A stretch of DNA of 64,000 nt from Chitinophagaceae bacterium (GCA_947446645.1 CANFHA010000016.1:97043-161042); one strand, 5' to 3'; positions 8,066-18,607 are shown, counted from the stretch's first letter. Translations and numbers: made by a program. Notes: generated from the sequence alone by a model not told the origin.

Positions 8066-10348
8066 CTATTTCACTATCCTCAGCTTTGCATAGTTCAGCA
8101 TTATTTTCTTTACGCCATGCCCGGTGCCAAAGTCTATGCCCGCTATACGGTTGTTAGCACCGCCTTCTATGGTTAGTATTTTGCCAAAACCAAACTTCTG
8201 GTGTTCCACCTGCATCCCTACTTCCATACCTTCTACTTCGTCCGCTACAAAATTGGAAGATGGCGTATGTGGCGCAGGCGCGCCTGCAGCAAGCTTATCT
8301 GCCAGTTTTTTCAGCGAAGGCATTTTGTCAAACGTCTGGTTCAGCATACTGCCAAAGCCTCCGGTATGCGCAGCCGGTTTGTTGCTGATACCGGTAAACG
8401 TCCGGTCCAGGTGTGCCGCAGGTATCTCTTCTATAAAGCGGCTTGGGTCATTCTGCACCAGGCTGCCGAAACGGTAGCGGCTGTTTGCGTACGTGATCCA
8501 CAGGCGTTCCTTAGCGCGGGTAATAGCCACATAAAACAGGCGTCGTTCTTCCTCAAGATCGGCACGGTCATAGAGGCTCATAGAGCTTGGAAAAAGATTC
8601 TCTTCCAGCCCCACTACAAACACACCGGGAAACTCAAGGCCCTTGGCTGCATGTATGGTCATCAGTTTCACTACATCGGCATTGGCATCATTATTCTGGT
8701 CGGCATCTGTGAGCAGTGTTATCTGTTGCAGGTAGCTGCCCAGGCTTTTGTCCAGCAGTTCTCCTTCTTCATCGGGTGTTTCGGTAAATTCTTTTATTGA
8801 GTTCAGCAGTTCCTGCACGTTCTCGTATCGTGCCAGGCCTTCTACGCTCTTGTCGTTATATAGTTCTGCTACAAGGCCGGTATGCTTGCCCACAGCAAAT
8901 GCCACATCATATGCATTCTGCTTCTCCAGCATGGTGCGGAAGCTCTTTATCATCATCACAAACCCTTCCAGCTGCGAGGAGTGTATACCACTCATCTCCG
9001 GCTGCGATATCACTTCCCAGAAAGTTTTGTCCAGCTCATTTGCCCGAACAATGATGCGCTCTATACTCGTCTTGCCTATACCGCGTGTAGGATAGTTAAT
9101 GATGCGCTTTATATTCTCTTCATCTTGTGAATTGACGATCACCCGCAGATAAGCCAGGTAATCCTTCACCTCCTTGCGGCTGTAGAACGATGTACCCCCT
9201 ACCAGCTTGTAAGGAATGCTCATACGCCTCAGGCTTTCCTCAAACGAGCGGCTCTGGGCATTAGTGCGGTAAAGTATAGCAAAATCTTTGTTGCTGTAGT
9301 GGTTGCGCATCTGCTGCTCTTTTATAGCATCTGCCACAAACCGGCCTTCGTCATTGTCGGTCATAGTGCGCGCCAGCACTATTTTCTCACCTTCCAGGTT
9401 GCTCGTCCACAGTTCCTTGGGTATCTGGTTCTTGTTATTGCCTATTACGTTGTTGGCTACATTCAGTATGGTCTGCGTGCTGCGGTAGTTCTGTTCCAGC
9501 TTCACCACTTTCACATCCTCATAGTCATCCTGGAACTGAAGTATGTTTTGAACCGTGGCACCACGAAACGAATAGATACTCTGTGCATCATCGCCCACCA
9601 CGCAAATGTTCTCATGGCGTGCGCCCAGCATTTTTATTATCGCATACTGCGCCACATTGGTATCCTGGTACTCATCTATAAGTATGTAATGGAAACGCCC
9701 CTGGTATTTTGCGAGCGCCTCCGGATGATGTGTAAGCAGCACATACATTTTAAAAAGCAGGTCATCAAAATCCATCGCGCCATTTTTAAAACAGCGTTTG
9801 GCATATGCCTCATATATGGCCCCCATCACTGGCCGGTTGCTGCGGGCATCCTCTTGCTGTATCTGGGTATCCTGCTTGTAAATGGCCGGGTCTATAAGAG
9901 CGTTCTTTGCCGCACTGATGCGGTTATAAACAAATGCTGCTTTGTAGTGCTTATCGTCAAGGTTCATTTCCTTCACTATATCTTTCACCACCCCTTTTGC
10001 ATCGTCTGAATCGTATATAGTAAAGTTGTTCGGGTATCCCAGTTTATTAGCCTCTGCCCGCAGTATGCGTGCAAATACGGAGTGAAATGTGCCGATATAC
10101 AGGTTCCTGGCTTCTGTATTGCCGAGCGTGTGCTCCACTCTTTCCTTCATTTCCGCTGCAGCCTTATTGGTAAAGGTGAGCGCAAGTATATTAAAAGCAT
10201 CCACACCACTGTTCATCAGGTGAGCTATACGCGTAGTAAGCACCTTGGTTTTTCCGCTGCCTGCACCCGCCACTATCATTATAGGCCCATCCTTATGCTC
10301 CACCGCCACACGCTGCTGTTCATTCAATCCCTGTAAATAATTCTGCAT
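8066..10348 (-). CDS. UvrD/PcrA-type ATP-dependent 3'-5' DNA helicase
   Basis: SF1A helicase for nucleotide-excision or mismatch repair and for clearing replication forks. 760 residues. Order of motifs: Q-motif LNEQQRVAV, Walker A GAGSGKT (residues 28-34), TFTNKAAAEMKER (Ia), LIDEYQDTN (II), GDDAQSIYSFRGA (III), LEQNYRS (IV), TIHAAKGLEF (V) and LFYVAITRAKERL (VI). The C-terminal GMQVEHQKFGFGKIL segment is the PcrA-like tudor domain. Whether it should be called uvrD or pcrA is a naming choice. The minus-strand TAAATTTG upstream supports the start. Confidence 0.95.
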   Translation of the reverse strand: MQNYLQGLNEQQRVAVEHKDGPIMIVAGAGSGKTKVLTTRIAHLMNSGVDAFNILALTFTNKAAAEMKERVEHTLGNTEARNLYIGTFHSVFARILRAEANKLGYPNNFTIYDSDDAKGVVKDIVKEMNLDDKHYKAAFVYNRISAAKNALIDPAIYKQDTQIQQEDARSNRPVMGAIYEAYAKRCFKNGAMDFDDLLFKMYVLLTHHPEALAKYQGRFHYILIDEYQDTNVAQYAIIKMLGARHENICVVGDDAQSIYSFRGATVQNILQFQDDYEDVKVVKLEQNYRSTQTILNVANNVIGNNKNQIPKELWTSNLEGEKIVLARTMTDNDEGRFVADAIKEQQMRNHYSNKDFAILYRTNAQSRSFEESLRRMSIPYKLVGGTSFYSRKEVKDYLAYLRVIVNSQDEENIKRIINYPTRGIGKTSIERIIVRANELDKTFWEVISQPEMSGIHSSQLEGFVMMIKSFRTMLEKQNAYDVAFAVGKHTGLVAELYNDKSVEGLARYENVQELLNSIKEFTETPDEEGELLDKSLGSYLQQITLLTDADQNNDANADVVKLMTIHAAKGLEFPGVFVVGLEENLFPSSMSLYDRADLEEERRLFYVAITRAKERLWITYANSRYRFGSLVQNDPSRFIEEIPAAHLDRTFTGISNKPAAHTGGFGSMLNQTFDKMPSLKKLADKLAAGAPAPHTPSSNFVADEVEGMEVGMQVEHQKFGFGKILTIEGGANNRIAGIDFGTGHGVKKIMLNYAKLRIVK

Positions 10349-10352
10349 GCTG

Positions 10353-10360
10353 CAAATTTA
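10353..10360 (-). promoter_or_regulatory. -7 element upstream of the UvrD/PcrA gene
   Basis: Minus strand reads TAAATTTG (TAnnTTTG), only 5-12 bases before the start codon at 10348. If real it gives a very short or absent leader, which is frequent in Bacteroidota. Confidence 0.4.
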
Positions 10361-10606
10361 AGACTGGAATTTGGAATAAGCGGGCAGTAAAAGCGATTGG
10401 GGATAAATAGCTGGCAACTTAAGGGGCAGGAATATTGCCTGAGTACTGAACTCTCAGGATTTTGATAAGTATTCCAAAACAATAAAATATCTACGGTCGT
10501 TGGCTGGTAGGTGATGGCAAAAAATGTTCGCCCGGTAATGTTGAATCTGCTTACCAAGCAGTAGTAAGTCAAATTTTTTATACAACTCACAAACCTATTT
10601 ACGATC

Positions 10607-12190
10607 TCAGTTCTTCACCACCTTCCCTGCATATTCACCGTTCACCTTCACCAGGAACATGCCGGAAGGCAGATCGGTGAGTCTTAGGCTTACGCTCTCG
10701 GCATTGAATGTTCCGCTATAGACCTGTTTTCCTGCACCGGTAGTAATCACTACTGTCTTTATCTTATTACCGGTTTTATCGCCTGCCGCCGCAGCCAGTG
10801 TTATATTCAACTCGTCCTTTGTAGGGTTTGAGGTTATTCTGATGCGCTCGGCAAACGTCCGTGTTCTTTCAGCTTCCGGAACAATCGGTTTGGCAGGTTT
10901 GGTACTGGTCGTGTCTCCAAGTACTACCGTCTGTATCGCTTTCTTTTTCGCCGCGGGAAACAGTACATTGTTAAGTATAAGTCTATAGCCCGGTGAGTTA
11001 GGATGTTTACTGAGATCAGTTGGTAGGTTGTTGATTTGATGCTGGTAATCTTCCGGGTCATGGCCTCCGTAAAACGTCCATGTTCCATTACCAAACTCGC
11101 CATGAATATAGCGGGCTTCATTGAACCTTGCGAAATCTGCCAGTACCTGCACAGATGGTTTTAAAACCGCTTTGCGAAAGGCGGTTGTCTGCCCCATAAA
11201 TCCCTTGATGCTGCTCGTGTGATTCTGGCAAAGCATCGCAGCCGCCGGGTCAAACTTTGCCGGATATTTGATAAGATTAAAGCGGTCACTGTCGGCAGTA
11301 ATAAAACGATAGTTTGTAGCATCAATGCTGGAGTACTCATATTCCAGCATGTTGGTAGATACAGTGAAATTTTGAAAAGCAAAACACTTTGAATAGTCCA
11401 GTTTATTTTGCGCCTGTGGGTCCATTTTATCACCGTCATACGCTGTATCACAAATGTCTGTTCCATCGGCGGCCTGGGCTATATCGTAGGTATCGGTAGC
11501 CGAGCACATAGCAAACATGTTGCCGCCGCTACCTACAAATGCACGTATTTTCTTCACCACTGCCAGCTGCATTTGCGATACTTTCCTGAAGCCATTCCTG
11601 GCTGCCAGTATCTCGGCGGCTTTCTTATCATTTATATACCACGTTGCTGCGCGGAACTGTCCCCAGAATTTTCCATACTGGCCCGTAAAATCTTCGTGGT
11701 GCAGGTGCAGCCAGTCATATTTGTCCAGGTCGCCCGCCAGCACCTCGCTGGCATATATCTTGTCGAACGGGATCTCGGCATAAGTCAGCGCCAGGGTTAC
11801 TGCATCGTCCCACGGCTCTTTATTCAGCGGAGTATACACGGCTATTTTCGGTGGCTTCTCCAGTTTTATTATTTCACCGTTAAAGTGCGGGTCGTGCAGC
11901 TTTTTTGCGATCACTGCATATGCTGCATCCGTTATTTTTTTGCAGGTCACTCCCTTTAGCCTGCATTGGTTTTCTATCCCTGCCGAATATTCCATTACAA
12001 AACTGCCTCCCTTGTAATTGAGCAGCCAATATACAGGTGTGCCTTGCTTCAGTGCTGCAAACGCAATACCGTATGCCTTTAAATAATTGGATTGTCCTTT
12101 TTCATCCATGGGTATGAGTACCTTGGATGCATGGGCTGCCTGAAAAACAAACAAACAGAAGAAGAATATAATAAGATGCGTTCGCCCCAT
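10607..12190 (-). CDS. Secreted T9SS cargo, asparagine synthetase B-like by database label only
   Basis: 527 residues from ATG 12190, chosen because it begins a clean signal peptide (MGRTHLIIFFFCLFVFQAAH, cleaved near AHA-S); the longer frame to 12223 spoils it. The mature part (VLIPMDEKGQSNYLKAYGIA, WLLNYKGGSF, KEPWDDAVTLALTYAEIPFD, WLHLHHEDFTGQ, a GGNMFAMCSATD block, HGEFGNGTWTFYGGHDPED) matches a Bacteroidota family often labelled asparagine synthetase B, although no glutaminase or synthetase motif is visible. The GGN and GGHDPED parts suggest a class I glutamine-amidotransferase-like fold (inference). The last 80 residues (ITSNPTKDELNI to LPSGMFLVKVNGEYAGKVVK) are a T9SS type-A sorting domain, so it should be exported to the surface. 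Confidence 0.72.
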   Translation of the reverse strand: MGRTHLIIFFFCLFVFQAAHASKVLIPMDEKGQSNYLKAYGIAFAALKQGTPVYWLLNYKGGSFVMEYSAGIENQCRLKGVTCKKITDAAYAVIAKKLHDPHFNGEIIKLEKPPKIAVYTPLNKEPWDDAVTLALTYAEIPFDKIYASEVLAGDLDKYDWLHLHHEDFTGQYGKFWGQFRAATWYINDKKAAEILAARNGFRKVSQMQLAVVKKIRAFVGSGGNMFAMCSATDTYDIAQAADGTDICDTAYDGDKMDPQAQNKLDYSKCFAFQNFTVSTNMLEYEYSSIDATNYRFITADSDRFNLIKYPAKFDPAAAMLCQNHTSSIKGFMGQTTAFRKAVLKPSVQVLADFARFNEARYIHGEFGNGTWTFYGGHDPEDYQHQINNLPTDLSKHPNSPGYRLILNNVLFPAAKKKAIQTVVLGDTTSTKPAKPIVPEAERTRTFAERIRITSNPTKDELNITLAAAAGDKTGNKIKTVVITTGAGKQVYSGTFNAESVSLRLTDLPSGMFLVKVNGEYAGKVVKN

Positions 12191-12396
12191 ATTGTAAAAT
12201 AGCAAACAGGGGTGAACAATCAAAAAACGAGGGTGAATAAATTACTAACCAATAGTTAATGTACTATTTTTTGCTGTATGATAAACTGGTCCGGTAGCAC
12301 CACATTGTAGTATGATCCCATATTTAATGGGCTTCATTATGGTACTAAGTTTTAGTTTCTTTCTTTTACTTTTAAAATACTATTTCTGAGACAAAC

Positions 12397-14463
12397 TTGA
12401 ACCGCTGGCCGCTTCATAAGGCATACTTCTGGGAAACCGCACCGTTCTTCCGGATATTGCTGCCCTTTGTGGCAGGCATCGTGATTTATGATGCCCGGTG
12501 GTTCACCATTCCTGTTATTGTTGTTGCTGCTGCCCTTATCAGCTCATTTATCGTTTATGCCCTGGCAGCTGTCGTAAGTCAAAACACTTTCGTAAAGATC
12601 GCGTCAGCAATTGGCTTGAATATTTTCCTGTTTTTATCCGGTATTTCTGTTTCTTACTACAGTGATGCAAGAAGCTATAAGATGTGGTTCGGTCATCGTG
12701 TGAATGAACCATATGCCTGCCTGGCAAGGATAGCCACTGCCCCCGTGGAAAAGGAACATGTATGGAAATTGCGTGTGCAGGTAGTTGCAAGCGGAGTAGA
12801 TAACAAAATTGCGACCGCTTCTGGTGATGCCTTTTTATACGTTTACAAAGATAGATACCCCATGCTGCTGCACAAAGGGGATAGTATATGGGTACCGGGC
12901 AAGTGGCAACCGATAAAGAATTCGGGTAATCCATTTGAATTTGACTATGCAACGTTTTGCCGTCGAAATGGTGTTTTCTACCAGCAGTTCTGCAGCATGA
13001 ACAATATACGCCTCTACGCAACTGCCGACCCACTGGCAATGCCGCTTGCGGACAAATGCCATGACTGGTGTATGCAGCAACTGGACAGGTATATGCCAGG
13101 CACTAAGGCCAAAGGTCTGATACAGGCCATGCTGCTTGGTGATGAAGTGAACCTTGATGAAGACCTGCGCCAGTCTTACGCTGACACCGGCATAGTCCAT
13201 ATCATAGCGATATCAGGTGGCAATGTCGCTATTTTCTTTATTGTAATTTCCTTCTTACTACGTTGGCTGCGGCATAAAAAGTACAGGTGGATCAGGTTTG
13301 CTATTGCCCTGCCGCTGGTTTGGTTTTATATAGTTATGGCCGGCGCACCTCCTTCTGCTGTTCGTGCGGCAATCATGTTCACATTGCTGGCTTTTTCAGT
13401 GATGCTGCAAAAAAGTAACAATAGCCTCAACCAGCTTTTTGCTACAGCTTTCCTGCTACTTTTTGCCCAGCCCGCATGGTTGTTTTCTGTCGGGTTCCAG
13501 CTGTCGTTTGTCGCCGTCTTATCGTTAATACTGTTTTACACACCCGTATACAAGTGGCTGTCGCCAGTAAGTAAAGTAGCAAAATGCCTGTGGAGTACAG
13601 CGGCTGCAAGTATTGCCGCAGAAGTGCTGGTGGCGCCCCTGGTTATATACTACTTCCATACTTTCCCGCTGTTATTCCTGGTGGCCAATGTTGCGGCCTA
13701 CATTTTTATGACACTTGCCCTCATTCTCGGTATCGTTGTTATTGCTGTCAGTTTTATGTCTCCGGTAGCAGATTGCCTCGGCAAGTGCACAGAGTGTATC
13801 GTTACTGCATTTGATAAGATCGTCTCATTCTTACAGCATGGAAACCCGGAATCATTCCATTTCCTGGTGCTCACCGGCTTTGAGTTAGTCGTTGCATTTG
13901 TTGCTATCACATGCCTCTCCGTTTTTCTGATTAGGAAAAAGAAGACGGCATTGTACGCCGGATTAAGCGCCTGTATTTTATTATTCTCTTCCTTTTGCAT
14001 TGATGAGTGGCAGGCCCTGCATCAGCAGAAGCTTATTGTTTACAACATTAATAAGGCGAACTATATAGAGTGGATAAATGGTAAACAATTCCTGGTACTG
14101 AAAGCAGATACCGGCATCACAAAGAAGACTGACTATGCCGCCAAACCGGCCCATATCGGTTTCCATGCATGGCATCAGGGCAAAGCGGAGAAGGTTGATA
14201 TAGTTGATGTAAACGGCAAAAACGTTCTTCTGCTTACTGATCCGGTCGATACCAACCTCACATTCCATGCAGACTATCTCATAATAAACCAAAACGTTCT
14301 GCAATCCCCTGCTGCGCTGAAAAATGTATTTTCGCCTTCCCTCATTATTGTTGGCAATGCCAGTCCCCCAAACTTGCTGGATAGATTTATAACGGCATGC
14401 ACAGAAGCCCATATTCCTGTTCATGCTACTGGCAGGGATGGTGCCTTTGTATTGGCTCATTAG
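12397..14463 (+). CDS. comEC: ComEC/Rec2-type DNA-uptake membrane channel
   Basis: 688 residues from a TTG start (no in-frame ATG fits better). An N-terminal membrane pair and DUF4131-like domain (about residues 1-180) is followed by the Competence domain with GLIQAMLLGDEVNLDEDLRQ, GIVHIIAISGGNVA and MAGAPPSAVRAAIMF, then about eight further membrane helices to residue 520. The C-terminal 150 residues occupy the place of the metallo-beta-lactamase domain of full ComEC but lack an HxHxDH motif, so nuclease activity is not expected from this part. Bacteroidota ComEC proteins are often this shorter kind. Its role would be moving single-stranded DNA across the inner membrane in transformation. 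Confidence 0.88.
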   Translation: MNRWPLHKAYFWETAPFFRILLPFVAGIVIYDARWFTIPVIVVAAALISSFIVYALAAVVSQNTFVKIASAIGLNIFLFLSGISVSYYSDARSYKMWFGHRVNEPYACLARIATAPVEKEHVWKLRVQVVASGVDNKIATASGDAFLYVYKDRYPMLLHKGDSIWVPGKWQPIKNSGNPFEFDYATFCRRNGVFYQQFCSMNNIRLYATADPLAMPLADKCHDWCMQQLDRYMPGTKAKGLIQAMLLGDEVNLDEDLRQSYADTGIVHIIAISGGNVAIFFIVISFLLRWLRHKKYRWIRFAIALPLVWFYIVMAGAPPSAVRAAIMFTLLAFSVMLQKSNNSLNQLFATAFLLLFAQPAWLFSVGFQLSFVAVLSLILFYTPVYKWLSPVSKVAKCLWSTAAASIAAEVLVAPLVIYYFHTFPLLFLVANVAAYIFMTLALILGIVVIAVSFMSPVADCLGKCTECIVTAFDKIVSFLQHGNPESFHFLVLTGFELVVAFVAITCLSVFLIRKKKTALYAGLSACILLFSSFCIDEWQALHQQKLIVYNINKANYIEWINGKQFLVLKADTGITKKTDYAAKPAHIGFHAWHQGKAEKVDIVDVNGKNVLLLTDPVDTNLTFHADYLIINQNVLQSPAALKNVFSPSLIIVGNASPPNLLDRFITACTEAHIPVHATGRDGAFVLAH

Positions 14464-14547
14464 CCGCATCACAAATATATCTTAAAACCAACCTGCTGTC
14501 TCGCGTGCTGCTGTATGTTGTGTAGTTTTGTAATATAATCTTTCCAT

Positions 14548-15279
14548 TTGCGGTCACTGCTCCTCTTCTGCTTTTTATTGTCAGTTACGGCCTGCGCACA
14601 GGCGCAGGTGCTCAGGGGTGTAATAATAGATGGTGAGACCAAACAACCGCTTTCCCCGGTTAATGTGGTTGATAATGCCAATTCACAATCTACCGCTACC
14701 AGCGATCGTGGTCTCTTTTACCTTTCCGCAAAAAACGGTGATGTCATTTCATTTTCCTACATAGGCTACCACACCATACAGCGACTGGCCAATACCGATA
14801 CGGTAATGCATATAGAAATGTTTCCGCTGAGCGTAAGCCTGCAGGAATATGTGCTGCACCCGGAGTACACACCCTATCAGCAGGATTCGGTAGAAATGGT
14901 GACGCGCTATAGCACCGAGTTAAATAAAAAGCCGGTAAAAGTAGGTTTCAGCAGTGCGAACGGTGGCGGCTTTACCGGGCTTATAGGTCGGCCGGTGCAA
15001 AAAATGTCTAAGAGCTACAAGCAGAACAAAAAATTCAAAGAGAATTTTCAAAGGGAACAGGAACAGAAATATATTGATACCCGGTATACACAAAAACTCA
15101 CATCGGCGCTTACCGGCATCACCGGCGACTCGCTCGCTATGTTTATGAATACCTATCCATTGGAGTATAAATTTGCCCGCACAGCCACCGACCTGGAAAT
15201 AAAAATGTGGATACGTGGCAATTACAGGGACTATATGAAGGTGCGACCACCTGCTGTTACCAGCCGAAAAACAAAGTAG
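14548..15279 (+). CDS. Secreted protein with CarboxypepD_reg-like N-terminal domain
   Basis: 243 residues from a TTG start. The N-terminus is a signal peptide (LLLFCFLLSVTACAQAQ); the VTAC could be a lipobox, or AQA-Q a signal peptidase I site. Residues about 20-95 have the CarboxypepD regulatory fold seen at the start of TonB-dependent receptors (LRGVIIDGETKQPLSPVNVV, ISFSYIGYHT). The rest is charged with no membrane-barrel features (PVQKMSKSYKQNKKFKENFQ), so this is a stand-alone periplasmic or outer-membrane protein, not a receptor. Function unknown. It lies between comEC and the MMPL exporter with separate spacing. Confidence 0.75.
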   Translation: MRSLLLFCFLLSVTACAQAQVLRGVIIDGETKQPLSPVNVVDNANSQSTATSDRGLFYLSAKNGDVISFSYIGYHTIQRLANTDTVMHIEMFPLSVSLQEYVLHPEYTPYQQDSVEMVTRYSTELNKKPVKVGFSSANGGGFTGLIGRPVQKMSKSYKQNKKFKENFQREQEQKYIDTRYTQKLTSALTGITGDSLAMFMNTYPLEYKFARTATDLEIKMWIRGNYRDYMKVRPPAVTSRKTK

Positions 15280-15419
15280 CAATATATACATTCATAGTGC
15301 GTACAAAAGGCGTAAAAGCGCACAGTCATGGCATCGCGCTGATATATTGATAATCCTAAAAAGTGTCTAATACCCCCACCTTTTAGTATTTTTACGGTTT
15401 TAACGCTAACCCATGCTTC

Positions 15420-17930
15420 ATGTGGCATAAAATAGCTGCCTTTATAATTAAGTACCGCATTGCCCTGTTGATCTCCTTACTGGCGGCAACCGGGGTTATG
15501 GGGTATTTCGCCTCGCAGGTAAGGATCAGCTATGAATTTACCAGCGCAGTACCTACAGATAATCCAAAATATATTGAGTACCAGGCCTTCCGCAAGCAGT
15601 TTGGCGAGGATGGTAACCTGATGGTTATCGGCATAAAGACCAAAGATTTCTTTTCCCCGGCTTTTTTTAACGACTACGCCTTGCTTGCAAAGCAGCTGGC
15701 TAAGGTAGACTCAGTAGAAAATGTGCTCAGCATACCCGGCGCCATTACCCTCGTAAAAGATACGGCTACGCAAAAGCTGACGCCACTGCCCATAGCCGGC
15801 ACACCACCTTTTTCTAATATTGATAGTATAAGGCAGACGTTCGTAAACCTCCCGTTTTACAAAGGCTTCCTGTATAACAATCGTGATACTCCTGCCTACA
15901 TGATGGCGGTGCGCATCAGCAAGATCGTCCTCAACTCGGCAAAGCGTGCCGATGTAATAAAGCATATTGTGGCGCTGGGAGATGCGTTCGGTAAGTCGCA
16001 TAATGTAGAGATGCACTATTCCGGCCTGCCGCTTATACGCACAGAAATGGCGACAAAGGTGCAGACGGAAATGCGTTTGTTCCTGATCTTGTCATTTGTA
16101 TTGACGGCCATTATATTGATCATATTCTTCAGGTCGTTTACAGCCGTATTATCTTCCATGCTGGTAGTGGCTATAGGTGTGGTTTGGTCTATGGGCACTA
16201 TAGTACTGCTCGGTTATAAGATCACCATACTCACAGCCCTCATCCCGCCGCTGGTAGTGGTGATAGGCATACCTAACTGTGTGTACCTCCTCAACAGGTA
16301 CCACTATGAATACCACAGGAATCCGAATAAAATGAAGTCCCTGCTGCGTATGGTAGACAGGATGGGGATTGTGACCTTCTTCACCAACCTTACTGCGGCT
16401 ATCGGTTTTGGCGTATTCTTCTTTACTAAAAGCACCCTGCTCAAGGAGTTTGGCCTGGTGGCGGGCATCAATATCCTTGGGTTATTCTTTATTTCCCTGG
16501 TTTTTATCCCCGCTTTTTTCAGCTTTTTACCCCCGCCTAAAACCAAGCATACCAGCTATCTCGAAAAGAAGTGGATCACCAACCTGCTTACCAGTATCAC
16601 CGACTGGGTATTCAGTCACCGCATCTGGATATATGGCTTCACTATTGTTATTTGCATTTTCTCACTGGTAGGCGTTCTTAAGCTGAAAAACGATGCACAT
16701 ATAGTGGATGACCTGCCAAAGTCGGACAAGGTGTTCCTGGACCTGAAATTTTTTGAAAACAATTTCCGTGGTGTCATGCCGCTGGAGATAGTGGTGGACA
16801 CCCGCAAGAAGAATGGTGTATTGTCACTGGATGTACTGGGCAAAATTGACCGCATAGTAGATTCCATTCAAAAGTATCCTGAAATAGGCAGGCCGCTGGC
16901 CATTACTGAAGGCATCAAATTTGCTAACCAGGCCTACTTTGGCGGCGACACAGCCAACTACGAGGTTCCGGGCGATATGCTGCAGGCTGCCTTCATAATG
17001 CCTTACCTGCGCACTGGCAAGGGTGATGACAACAGCATGTTCAATAAACTGCTGCATTCCTTTATTGATAAAGACAAGCAAAAGGCCCGCATCAGTGTGA
17101 GCATGGCCGACATTGGTTCCCGCCGCCTCCCCTCCCTGCTGGATAGCATCCAGTTCGAGATCATCCGCTCCCTCGATACCGGCAAATACAATATCACATT
17201 TACGGATACCAATAGCATCATACCCACTACCTATCGTATAGCCGGTCATTGGCCGTTCATTGTGCGCACTACCCAGCAAAGGCTTTCTCCTGTACTGCCA
17301 AAATTTGACAGCAATAAGAAAAGTATTGATGTCACCTTTACAGGCACTACGGTTACTTTCCTTGAGGGTAGTAAATTCATAGTAAACAGCCTGCGTGATA
17401 GCCTGATACTTGCATTTATTATTATATTCAGTTGCATGGTCGCACTGTTCAGATCGTGGAGAATATTACTCATTTCCATTGTGGTAAACATAGTTCCTTT
17501 GTTAATAACTGCCGGTCTTATGGGCTGGATGGGAATACGCATAAAGCCGTCAACAGTGCTTGTATTCAGCGTTGCACTGGGTATTACCATAGATGTTACC
17601 ATCAGGTTCCTGGTCAACTTTAAACAGGAGCTGGCACGGCACGATGATAGTATAGCCGATACTGTGCACAGAACTATACATGATACAGGACTAAGTATTA
17701 TTTATACGTCACTGATTCTCACAGCGGGTTTCGGTGTGTTTATACTGTCCCAGTTCGACGGCACAAAAGCTCTTGGGTACTTAACTTCTATTACTTTGTT
17801 GCTGGCAATGGTCACTAACCTTATCTTGTTACCTGCTCTTTTGCTGTGGATGGATAAAGTGATTGAAAAGAAGAATAACGCACTGGATTTCCTCATGGAT
17901 GAGGAGGACGGTGATAATGACCAGATATAA
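15420..17930 (+). CDS. MMPL/RND-superfamily exporter
   Basis: 836 residues with the duplicated RND layout: helix 1 at residues 10-30, a periplasmic domain, a five-helix MMPL bundle (about residues 215-390, with ILIIFFRSF and LTAIGFGVFFFTKS), helix 7 near residue 405, a second periplasmic domain, and a second bundle (about residues 655-820, with the RPS-type IKPSTVLVFSVALGITIDVTI helix and DTGLSIIYTSLILTAGF). This is the hopanoid/lipid-exporter-like or Patched-like branch rather than a drug-efflux AcrB type, which is longer. Substrate unknown. The fatty-acid hydroxylase gene follows 59 bases later and could act on the same lipid pool (inference). Confidence 0.88.
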   Translation: MWHKIAAFIIKYRIALLISLLAATGVMGYFASQVRISYEFTSAVPTDNPKYIEYQAFRKQFGEDGNLMVIGIKTKDFFSPAFFNDYALLAKQLAKVDSVENVLSIPGAITLVKDTATQKLTPLPIAGTPPFSNIDSIRQTFVNLPFYKGFLYNNRDTPAYMMAVRISKIVLNSAKRADVIKHIVALGDAFGKSHNVEMHYSGLPLIRTEMATKVQTEMRLFLILSFVLTAIILIIFFRSFTAVLSSMLVVAIGVVWSMGTIVLLGYKITILTALIPPLVVVIGIPNCVYLLNRYHYEYHRNPNKMKSLLRMVDRMGIVTFFTNLTAAIGFGVFFFTKSTLLKEFGLVAGINILGLFFISLVFIPAFFSFLPPPKTKHTSYLEKKWITNLLTSITDWVFSHRIWIYGFTIVICIFSLVGVLKLKNDAHIVDDLPKSDKVFLDLKFFENNFRGVMPLEIVVDTRKKNGVLSLDVLGKIDRIVDSIQKYPEIGRPLAITEGIKFANQAYFGGDTANYEVPGDMLQAAFIMPYLRTGKGDDNSMFNKLLHSFIDKDKQKARISVSMADIGSRRLPSLLDSIQFEIIRSLDTGKYNITFTDTNSIIPTTYRIAGHWPFIVRTTQQRLSPVLPKFDSNKKSIDVTFTGTTVTFLEGSKFIVNSLRDSLILAFIIIFSCMVALFRSWRILLISIVVNIVPLLITAGLMGWMGIRIKPSTVLVFSVALGITIDVTIRFLVNFKQELARHDDSIADTVHRTIHDTGLSIIYTSLILTAGFGVFILSQFDGTKALGYLTSITLLLAMVTNLILLPALLLWMDKVIEKKNNALDFLMDEEDGDNDQI

Positions 17931-17989
17931 CAAATTGATGGCGAGAAAAACCCCATAAAAGAGTAATTTATTATTTTTACGGGCGTGCT

Positions 17990-18607
17990 ATGGAAATCGA
18001 AAAAATAAAAAATAAAGGTCAGGCGAGGCTATTTAAGAACGATTACATGGAGATGATGACTAAAACACATCCCGTGGTCGTGTACTGTATGTACTTCCCT
18101 GTTATTGTCTTTATGCTTTATTTTGGCTCCACACATAAAAGCTTATCAGTAGGGCGCGAAGCGATGCTCTTTATTTGCGGTGCCTTATTCTGGACGTTTT
18201 TTGAATACCTCATGCACCGCTTCCTGTTCCATATGTATGTTGACAGTCCACGTGCGAAAAAATTTGTTTACACAATGCATGGTGTGCACCACGAATATCC
18301 CCGCGACAAAGAACGCCTGTTCATGCCACCCGTGCCCAGCATTATACTAGCGGTGATCATTTTTTATTCAATGCATACCCTTATGGGCTGGAACGCACTT
18401 GCCTTTTTTCCTGGCTTCCTGTTTGGTTACATATTATACGGTTCCATGCACTATGCTATCCATGCCTTTGCCCCGCCTAAGTTCATGAAGGCCCTCTGGC
18501 GCAATCATCATCTGCACCACTACAAAGCCCCCGAAAAAGGCTTTGGCGTAAGCTCTGTGCTTTGGGATGTTGTTTTTAAGACAGTTCCGAGGAAAGAGGA
18601 GGCGTAG
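17990..18607 (+). CDS. Fatty-acid hydroxylase / sterol desaturase-family membrane enzyme
   Basis: 205 residues with four membrane segments and the di-iron histidine clusters of the family: HRFLFH, HGVHHEYP, HYAIH and HHLHHYK. The length and the HGVHH-YP-D spacing are those of the short fatty-acid 2-hydroxylase-like branch, which in Bacteroidota is a candidate for hydroxylating sphingolipid or ornithine-lipid acyl chains. The substrate is inference. The clusters are complete, so it should be catalytically competent. It follows the MMPL exporter with no evident terminator between them. Confidence 0.85.
   Translation: MEIEKIKNKGQARLFKNDYMEMMTKTHPVVVYCMYFPVIVFMLYFGSTHKSLSVGREAMLFICGALFWTFFEYLMHRFLFHMYVDSPRAKKFVYTMHGVHHEYPRDKERLFMPPVPSIILAVIIFYSMHTLMGWNALAFFPGFLFGYILYGSMHYAIHAFAPPKFMKALWRNHHLHHYKAPEKGFGVSSVLWDVVFKTVPRKEEA

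Noticed and set aside
10607..12190. Reading this gene as a true asparagine synthetase
   Set aside because: Only a database-style label fits; there is no N-terminal Cys glutaminase nor an ATP-pyrophosphatase motif (SGGxDS), and the protein is secreted by T9SS.
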